Of a stretch of 64,000 bases of DNA, positions 56,142 through 64,000 are shown piece by piece. This DNA comes from Trebouxia sp. TZW2008 (Eukaryota; Chlorophyta; Trebouxiophyceae; Trebouxiales; Trebouxiaceae): the NCBI GenBank assembly GCA_002118135.1, contig BDIU01000347.1, positions 105,882 to 169,881 on the forward strand, in the 5' to 3' direction. The first letter of the stretch is position 1, and each line of letters begins with the position of its first letter. The notes under the pieces are model-generated. The model made no database searches and had not been told where the DNA came from. It saw only the letters and a program-made list of their open reading frames with translations. The translations under genes and the position numbers were made by a program.

Positions 56142-57211
56142 ACTTCAAGGCAAACTTGGTGGTGTTTAGGTGTGCTAAAGGTAAGCAAGCTTGCTGGCAA
56201 CATTCCTTCCAGAAGCTATTTGGCAGGAGCTAAGGCAATGCGTAGTCTGTGTAGTTGACAACCTTCCACTGAGAATGCTAAGTTGAAAGTTGAGCCTGCT
56301 GAACAGTACCATATGAGATGGTGTTCAGGCTCAATGCAATGACTGAGCAATGTCAACCACTGCAAACTCATTGTCTGTCATAAAGTCTGGTGACATTTCA
56401 GTGCATTGCATTTGCAGCCGTCGCTGCTGGCAATGCATTCAGGACTTTCATCAGACTGTGCAGCAGGCAAGATCCTTTTCAAAGGCAGACATAATTGTAC
56501 CACAACTTGATAAGTAGTCAGCAGTCCCATGCAGCTGTGAATGAAGAACTTTGCAAAGGTATCAGGACACCTGGACACTTGTTGCTTGTCAGACTCATGA
56601 CATGCAGCTGCCAGGGTTGTTGCAGTCTGATAGAATCATGGCTGTCCTTGCGACATTGCAAGTCTAGCAAGGCTCAAAGGGATGCTGACTGCTTACTGCA
56701 GTGTGAGAGTACCTCGTAAACATGGCTCTGTTGCCAGTCTTACAACAACAAGCAAGGCGTCGCTGTTGCTGTGCGATTTGAGCTCAATCTGGCTTGGACT
56801 GTCGCCTGAGCACAGCAAAGACAGTGGCATTTGCTGGTTGCATTGGCTGCTTCAGTGTGTTGATGTCCAAAAGGAGGCTAACTGACTTGGACTACTCAAG
56901 ACTGGCAGTCAAGGTATGAATGCTTGCTGCAGCCATGCAAAATGTTGACAGCCAGACCTAACGTACCCATGACGCTGAGCACATCTCAAATCAGATGCTG
57001 AAGTGGCACAACCTAGCAAATAAAGTGCCATTGAGCACAAGTGCAACACTTGCTCATAGCCTGCAACGGATAAACTTTGCAATCAAGCCTTGCTTCACTT
57101 GCTGAACAGGAGTAACATCTCATTGCAAAAGCCTAGCGATAAGCCTATCAGGCTTCAGGTCTTGGACCCGGACTATAAATGTAATTGCTTGATTGATTGA
57201 AGAGTTGTCCT

Positions 57212-57365
57212 CTTGCATCCTAGCCTTGCTTCACTGGGAGATGGCCTGCTCTGCAGTACCGGCTCCCAGCAAAATGAAGCTAAGCGGCAAGGATCACTTC
57301 TGGCCAGGGCTTGACATCAAGACCTGTCTCAACTGCACAGGCAATCAATGCGTGGCCAGAAGTGG
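57212..57365 (-). repeat. tRNA-derived SINE/Pol III hairpin element, copy f (decayed)
   Basis: The hairpin (57291-57212) and A-like box TGGCCACGCATT (57358-57347) are kept. The B box is altered (ATGTCAAGCCC at 57317-57307) and no T run follows the hairpin. Confidence 0.7.
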
Positions 57366-58602
57366 ACATGTGATGCCAATAGCCAAAATACCTATTGGAT
57401 CATATGCCTGTGGTCAAAGGGTAAGACCTCTGCATTGGCCAGCAACAATATCTCAGGTTGGCAACTTTCACCATCTTCCACCAGTTTTGGAGGGAAAGCC
57501 ATTGACAAGCACGATCTGCCCCAGTAGGCCATACCACACATCAATGAACTCAGCCTTGGCGCTGTCAGGCTTTGCTTAAGTCCGGCAACCTTGCTAGCAG
57601 ATTTCACTCCAACTTTGTTTGGCAGGAGCCAAAGGTCATGCAAAATTTGGGTGATTGACAACGATCCCCAAGCATGCTAGTTGGGAAACAGCGTGCTTAG
57701 CAGCACCACATGAAACGATGTTGAGGCTTGGTGACTTGAGACAAAGCAATGTCAGGACTTGCAAAATCCTTGCCTGTTGTTCAATCTGGTAACAAGCCAG
57801 TGCATTGCATTGGCCCCCATGGCTGCTAGGAACACACTGAGATCTTTACCAGACCGTGCAGTAGGCAATATGCTGTGTCAAGGCAAATATTGCTCAACTG
57901 CAATCTCATTAGCAGTCATCAGCTGTCCCAAACTGCAGTGCAGGTGCTAGGACAGAAATGACTGCATTTAGCCACCTGCCCTCCCCGTAAGGGCACCTGC
58001 CCTGGCTGTTGCATTGGCTTTTGCAATTTTGCAGAAACTCAATCCGCCCTGCTCTGCAACTGTGATGAGGCAAAAGGGCATCATGGCGGTCTGTGAGGCC
58101 TGCCAACCAAATACGGCAGCTCTGAGCGCACAGCTGCACACGAGCTCAGGCATTCTGGTGCGATGCGGATACACAGCTCACTATTTTTGAACCCTTGAAG
58201 AATGCGCTTGGTGCACAGCTCCAGGTGGCGTGCCGTAGCAGAGACAGTGGCTTTGACAGATTGTGTGGTTTGCATCTATGTGTAACGGTGGTGACCAGCT
58301 AAGACTAGCCAAATCAAGCTGTAAGTGATTTGAGTGGCAGCAGCAAGCGTTTGGAGCACTCTCCGTTAAGACAGGCTGTCCAAAGCATTTCACCCAAAGA
58401 TAGAGTGCGTTGGACAGCCTATATTTACAGAGGTTGCTGCCTGTTGCAATACAAACTGCTTTGCAAGCTTGTTGTGGCCATCACAACACTGACAGCTTGA
58501 CTCCCACCCTTCAGCGTAGCTGGTAGTTTGTCTGAAGAAATGATACAACCAGATTCATGACCAGTGCCTGGAAAACAGCTATGACACGAGTTTCTATGCA
58601 AC

Positions 58603-58769
58603 AAAAAGTTGTCAACATGCATCCTAGCCTTGCTTCACTGGGAGATGGCCTGCTCTGCAGAACCGGCTCCCAGCGAAATGAAGCTAAGCGGCAAGCTTCA
58701 CTCCTGGCTAGAACTTGAACCCAAGACCTCTCTCAATTGCACAGGCAATTAAGGCCTGGCCAGAAGTGA
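58603..58769 (-). repeat. tRNA-derived SINE/Pol III hairpin element, copy g
   Basis: A box TGGCCAGGCCTT (58762-58751), B box GGTTCAAGTTC (58721-58711), hairpin (58695-58616) and TTTTT (58607-58603), with 41-nt spacing. Confidence 0.82.
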
Positions 58770-59030
58770 AATTATGATGCAAATCACCAGAATTTGTTGC
58801 AATAGATGCCTGTCATCAAAGGGTAAGACCTTTGCGTGTACCACCAACAACATCTTAGCTTGGCAACTTTGACCATCTTTCACCAGTTTTGGAGGGAAAG
58901 CCATCGACAAGCATGTTCTGCTCCAGTAAGCCATATCACACAGTAAAGACACCATACTTGAGGTTGTCCAGCTGTGCTCAGCAATCAAGTCAGCTTGCTG
59001 GCAGATTTCCCTCCATAGAGTGTTTGGCAA
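58749..59030 (-). CDS. ORF with the conserved FPPKLVKDG peptide, array copy
   Basis: A 93-codon minus frame contains LSMAFPPKLVKDGQSCQAK and VLPFDDRHLLQQIL, in common with the ORFs at 55938-56141 and 57392-57661. Its 3' end runs into the SINE head at about 58760, so it is at best a gene relic. Confidence 0.25.
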   Translation of the reverse strand: MPNTLWREICQQADLIAEHSWTTSSMVSLLCDMAYWSRTCLSMAFPPKLVKDGQSCQAKMLLVVHAKVLPFDDRHLLQQILVICIIISLLARP

Positions 59031-60094
59031 GAGCTTAGGTCATGCAAACTTTGGATGTCGAAATCTTGTTCCCAGCATGCTGAATGGGAAACAACCTGCT
59101 CAGCCGCACCGTGTGAGACTGTGTTGAGGCTCAAAGAAACGAGACAGAGTAATGTCAGCCTTTGCAATTGAATGCCTGCCTCCCAATCTGGTAACAAGCC
59201 AATGCAATGCTTTGGCAATTTCTGCGCCAGCAATCCACTAAGCACTCTTACCAGACTGTGCTGCAGGCAATACCATTTGCCAAGTCCAGCATCTTTGAGC
59301 CATAATTCAACAGCACTCATCAGCCCACTGTCGCTGGTAGGCAAGAGCTAGGGTCTGTGGTCTGTGACAACTTGCAAGGGCAGGCATTTAGGCAATTAGA
59401 CACTTGCTGCTTGTCTAAATGGTGACACACGGTACCACAGTTGTTGCATTCAGGAGTCCTTTCGGCAGGATAGCATATTTGACCAGGCCACACTGCCCAT
59501 TCACGGCCACATTGACTGGGTGACCATAAGTGAGGAGCCTACTACCCCTGCACTTTGTCCTGAAATGTATCACAAGTCAGCTGTTCATTTTGTTTGTTGC
59601 GGCAAGATTCCAAGATCACAGTTCTTGGAGTCCTTAAAGGATATGCCCTGAGCACAGGGCAAGATTGCATGCAACAGCAGAGACAGGGGTGTCTGCTGAT
59701 GAAATCAGCTTCAACATGTCTGTATCCTTTCATCAGCTGGATGACTGGACTAGTTGACACAGCGGGTCATTTTCAGACGGAAGCAAGGCTAGAATGCAAG
59801 CTGAGAAATGATGGCATGTAAAGGAGTGTCAGACCTATATTTCAGGCAGTGGTAGCTTACCTGTTGATAGTATCACTGTCATAACTGAACATTGGACAGT
59901 GCTTGCTGGTTTTGATCTTGCAACACCAATGAAAACTGGTATGAATGCCTGATGCAGCCCTGCAAACCCTTCTGCACCTGTTTTGAATGACCAAAACCAT
60001 TGAGCATCACTGAAATTTTAGGTGTGGAGTATTTTGCCCAGGCAAGAAATTCCTACCACCAGGAGCACAGCTGTGACACTTTCTGATTTGCAGC

Positions 60095-60264
60095 AAAAAA
60101 GCACATTTACTTGCATCCTAGCCTTGTTTCACTGGGAGATGGCCTGCACTGCAGTACCGGCTCCCAGCGAAATGAAGCTAAGTGACAAGCTCCAGTTTTG
60201 ACCAGGACTTGAACCCAAGACCTGCCTAATTTAGGCAAGATCTTAAAGCCCTAGCCAGAACTGA
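60095..60264 (-). repeat. tRNA-derived SINE/Pol III hairpin element, copy h
   Basis: A box TGGCTAGGGCTT (60257-60246), consensus B box GGTTCAAGTCC (60215-60205), hairpin (60189-60110) and TTTTTT (60100-60095). The anticodon-arm position folds as TGCCTAAATTAGGCA. Confidence 0.82.
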
Positions 60265-61363
60265 ACTTTGAATGCTGGAGCTTACAATATATGTTTACAG
60301 AATGTCATTGCCTCGACAAAGATGTTCCCTTGCAGCTGCTGGCCATCAAGTGCGACATTGGAGACTGGAAACCTGTTTTTGCAGATTTGGAGGGAAGGCC
60401 GCTGACAAGGATGAATGTATCACATAGGCCACACCATACAGCAACAACCTTAACACTTGGTGCTGCCCAGCTTTGCTACAGGCAAAAAAGCTTGCTGCCT
60501 TTTTGCCTCCAACAGAATATGCAGCAGTCACAGTTGATGTTTCTCTTGCAATCACTTGACCCAAGCATGCTTACTTGATCAGCAGAAAGACTGCATGACA
60601 AACTTTTGCATTTTTGGAGGGAAATCAACAGTGTGTTTGATCAGACAGTCTTCCCCCCAAAAAAAGAGAGGCAAGCAGAGCACCAATTGACCAATCATGT
60701 TGACGATGTCAATGACCACATTTGTCTTGAGCAAGACACAGAACGCAAGCAGGACAGTGCACTTGGTGTTGCATGACTATGCTGGAGAAGAAGAGACCCG
60801 CCAGCGCTTCCCTTCAAATGCTAGCAAGTCTGTTTCCCTCCAGTGAAACCAAAGCCAAGCGATGCGATGTGCAAAGCCACTGTCCATCAATGCCTTGAAG
60901 TGTTCTCCCTGAGAAAAGGATTACGGTAGACTTTTTTTGTATCTCTTAGGGGACTTCTTTCCGGTAGACTTTTCTCTGGCGCGCAAGAATGCAGCAATAG
61001 AGACACTAGCGTTCGCTGGTTGTTCAGCTTGAATGCGTCTGTGTCACAGACAAAGCTGGGTGAATGGGCTGGTCATGACAACTGTATCCTCCCAGTAAGC
61101 AAGGCCAGGATGCAATATGCCATTTGTTTGCATGCTGGTTGAATACTTTCACACTTTACTTTTGAAGCTTGCTGTTTACGGTCATCAAGGACAGATGTAC
61201 AGTGGTATGAGTGCTTGATGCAGCCCTTCAAACCATTTCTTCACCTGTGTTGAATGACCAAAACCATCAAGCGTCACTGAAAGTGCGGGAGTGGAATTGT
61301 CACAGCCGAGCAAAAAATTTCACTGCTGACGGCAGTGCTGTGACAGAAAGCGTGTTAGGCAAC

Positions 61364-61531
61364 AAAAAAGTTTTTGATTTGCATCTTAGCCTTGCTTCAC
61401 TGGGAGATGACCTGCTCTGCAGCACCGGCTCCCAGCGAAATGAAGCTAAGTGGCAAGCTCCAATTCTGGCCAGGGCTTGAACCCAAGACCTGACTGTGTG
61501 AGGCAGGTGATCAAGGATTGGCCAGAACTGA
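61364..61531 (-). repeat. tRNA-derived SINE/Pol III hairpin element, copy i
   Basis: A box TGGCCAATCCTT (61524-61513), B box GGTTCAAGCCC (61483-61473), hairpin (61457-61379) and TTTTTT (61369-61364). Confidence 0.82.
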
Positions 61532-62711
61532 ATTTGAGATGTACAGCAGACAAATTGAGATCTTAAGAATTGTGTTAATGAGAAACACCTTACTTGCAGC
61601 TGCTAGACACAGAAGCTTGCATAGACAAACAACCTGCAACTGCTTTACTTTTGGAGGGAAAACTATTGATGAAGAAGTTTGGGTCCGATGGGCTGCATTA
61701 CACTCCGCAGTGAAAGACCACTCCCTGCGTTCTGCATGACTGCCATGAATGATAGGTATCCAAGCGAGTTCATGAAAACCAGCCTCGTATCAAAGATGAG
61801 GCAAAATCTGTGTAGTAAACCAATTCAGCAAATATAACGATGCTGGTTTGATCAGCTGAAACAAGCACAGCCGACACTGCTGACTGGTGTATTGCAGAAG
61901 AGTTGCTCATGAGGGCATCACAACATGCATACTGCCAGGAACAGCCTGTGACAGTAAGCACTGCTGCTTTGCTTACAACAGCAGGAGCCTCCTGAAGGCA
62001 TGCATGTGGTACGTCATCATCAGCAAGCCTGTTTCAATTTTGCCATCACCAGCTGTGAGGCTTGAGCACAGTGAACTCACTGTGCTGCCTGGCCAAACAA
62101 GATCATTTGTCAGCATGCTGACAAGGTTCCCAATCTTTTCTGGGATCTGTTTGACTGGGTCAGGTAGATGGAGGAGGGGAAATGCTGCCAAGGGTCAAGC
62201 AGAGCAGAATGCTGTGTATGCAGTGCAACGGCAAGATCAGGTCAACAGCTGTGGGGAACAAGCTCTGCAGGGAATCTCCCAAACTCCTTTCGGTGCTTTG
62301 TGACCTGAGCTTTCTGTCTGAGGATTCTCATATGAAGAATCTCATACAGCAAGCCGCAACTCACAGACAGCTGAAAGAGCTCAGGTCATGCTTGCAAAAT
62401 GATGTTTTTGACCCTCAACCCAGATGGGTTAAAGCGTGCCACAAGACATGAAGCTGCTAGCCAAGAAAGCTTGCATTGTCAGCCCCGAGCCCCCACTTTT
62501 TTTTGGAGCAAAGCAATGTTGCCTTGAGCAGGCTGCACGATGATGCAAAGACGCCACAGTTCTTGTTGCGCGACTGCTGTGGAAGGAAGCAAGCTTGCCA
62601 CTAGCTTTTCCCCAAGCAAAGACAACCACATCAGGCCACAGCTGCCGCACTGACCTCTTGGATCAGTCTGCCAAACAGTCTCCCAGTCTCCCTTTGGAGC
62701 TCTGTTACCCA

Positions 62712-62742
62712 GGCGGCGGGGAGGGGGGGGACAGGGGCCGGG
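62712..62742 (+). other. G-rich tract, possible G-quadruplex
   Basis: GGCGGGGAGGGGGG and then GGGGCCGGG give four or more runs of three or more G within about 30 nt. This is unusual in otherwise balanced DNA. Confidence 0.5.
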
Positions 62743-62917
62743 TATGTGATGAATTTCAGGCAAATAGAAGTGAAGGAGCTCAGGTCGGGCTTGCACCTTA
62801 ATCAGTCATGCTATGCTTGACAGCCATAGCTAGATGGAGGCATGTGGGCCACAGCGCATGAAACATTGCAAAGCAGAACAAGGTGTAATGCCCACCTTTC
62901 TTGATTGCATGGACATA

Positions 62918-63112
62918 CAGCCTCGCCAGCTCAGATGTGCCCCGCCTTGCCCTGCCCTCTTTGGACACCAATTTTTGATGACATAGCAAGCTGCCTAGCA
63001 AATTCACATCTGCCCCGCGCTATCCTGTTTGGATACTCTTTTTGGTGAAAAAGGACAGGCTGCCTTGCCAGCTTGCATCTGCCTGGTCCTGTTTGACCTG
63101 TCTTTTGCTAGT
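62918..63112. repeat. Tandem repeat of about 70 bp, three units
   Basis: Units start at 62918, 62989 and 63057 (CAGCCTCGCCAGCT, AGCTGCCTAGCAAATT, AGGCTGCCTTGCCAGCTT). Each is followed by CATCTGCC or AGATGTGCC, a CCTGTTTGG-like segment and a T-rich stretch. Divergence is moderate. Confidence 0.7.
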
Positions 63113-63877
63113 GCTAGCCTGCAGCACCATCTTGTCAGGTTTGACACAAGACAGGGGTTGACATTGGCACTTATACCTATGACTTGCAAAGCAGTCGAGC
63201 AGCAAGGAGCATATCCACTTGCAAACTAGCCTTGCTTCTGAAGAGGTTAACCTGCTTTGCTGTGGCAACAAGCTATTCAAAAGCTGCGGTCTCAAGCGTC
63301 TCACAGAAGCCCTTGTGCTGCAAAGCAGAACGAGTTATTAACTTATGAACAGATGTCCTCATTTCTGTTGAGAACAAAAGATCAAATGTGAACGCCATCA
63401 GATCTCACTGCTGCAGAAAGCCTGCAGAGCTGCTCAGCTTGCATCAGGAGGATCTGCGAGATTCACATGATGTGTCATCAATAGCAAGCTTCTGGCTGCC
63501 TTGCTTGCAGGAGCTTGAAGGATCTGGAACAACAGAGAACTGCTGCTCCATGCTGCAGACAGGCCCAAAGAAAACATTCCGAATGGCATTGTTGCGTGAC
63601 CAGCAAAACTTGCTGGTGTGATTAAAATGTTGCCAGTCAGTCATATGTGATCAGTATGACCAGCTGACCATATCCCAAACACAGCAGCAAAACTTTCTGG
63701 GGACACACAAAAACATCTAGGAGTTCAATCTGGATCTGTCTGCTGCAAGTGTTATTGAACATGTTGACCAATGCAGCAGAAGCTGCACTGCAGCCGCTAG
63801 CATAGAATGGAGAATGCAACTGTAAGATGTCAGTTTGTGCCATTGAATTCCTGCAGGCTGAATTTGCAACCAGACTT

Positions 63878-64000
63878 AAAAGATCGTTGACTTGCATCCT
63901 AGCCTTGCTTCACTGGGAGATGGCCTGCTCTGCAGCACCGGCTCCCAGCGAAATGAAGCTAAGTGGCAAGCTCCAGACCTGGCCAGGACTTGAACCCAAG
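63878..64000 (-). repeat. tRNA-derived SINE/Pol III hairpin element, copy j, cut by the right edge
   Basis: Consensus B box GGTTCAAGTCC (63996-63986), hairpin (63970-63891) and TTTT (63881-63878). The A box lies beyond the window. Confidence 0.8.

Larger units (their letters stand above)
52500..64000. repeat. Macrosatellite-like tandem array, period about 1.4 kb
   Basis: Hairpin modules recur in the same orientation at 52700, 54432, 55826, 57212, 58616, 60110, 61379 and 63891; successive distances are about 1.4 kb in the middle. Between them the same order recurs: TTTTGGAGGGAAA, TAGGCCATA, TTTCCCTCCA, TGCTCAGCAGTACCATATGA-like, AACAAGCCA(A/G)TGCATTGCAT, CAGACTGTGC, GGCAATATG, GTCAAGGCAAATATTG. 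Units are diverged by substitutions and indels. The array runs off the right edge. A smaller triplication (52505-52660, 53985-54200, 54240-54430) opens it. Confidence 0.8.

Overview
This window is nuclear DNA of a eukaryote with many short introns. Exons are bounded by GT...TGCAG introns, the gene-poor DNA is TGCA/CAGCTG-rich, and CpG is concentrated in a few blocks at gene starts. A green alga, perhaps a trebouxiophyte, is my best guess: it fits the TGCAG acceptors, a TGTAA poly(A)-type signal, the nuclease-kinase gene and the Helitron. This is inference from style, not from a marker gene.

The left 18.6 kb holds the recognisable genes. A class II-type histone deacetylase lies on the minus strand at 1-3731, with its C-terminus off the left edge. 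It shares a CpG-rich divergent promoter (3.7-4.7 kb) with a plus-strand ankyrin-repeat gene (4703-9436), in which almost every repeat is its own 99-nt phase-0 exon. Next comes a plus-strand gene combining a PD-(D/E)XK nuclease-like segment with a protein-kinase-like domain (10942-13600), carrying one in-frame TAG. A Helitron helicase C-terminal remnant (14243-14653, minus) is followed by two convergent copies of an unrecognised ~70-residue helical domain (14901-15314 plus; 16294-16545 minus). A three-exon HMG-box protein gene (18031-18605, plus) follows, downstream of a CpG-rich promoter.

The right 45 kb (18.6-64 kb) is gene-poor. It is built mostly from diverged duplications: a family at 24.4-29.3 kb, another across 27.5-36.5 kb, paired blocks at 31.4/39.8, 32.3/40.9, 43.3/44.5, 46.5/49.1 and 51.8/53.3 kb, and a tandem pair at 37.9/38.5 kb. 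From about 52.5 kb to the right edge there is a head-to-tail array with a period near 1.4 kb.

The strongest unexpected signal is a small element found ten times, at 20.3, 22.2, 52.7, 54.4, 55.8, 57.2, 58.6, 60.1, 61.4 and 63.9 kb. Read on the minus strand it has a tRNA-like A box, a B box about 41 nt later, a conserved long hairpin, and then a run of 4-6 T. That is the layout of a complete RNA polymerase III transcription unit of about 165 nt, i.e. a tRNA-derived SINE or a multicopy structured ncRNA. No confident protein-coding gene is seen right of 18.6 kb; a few low-confidence exons and one CpG-rich block without a gene (50.4-50.95 kb) are listed.
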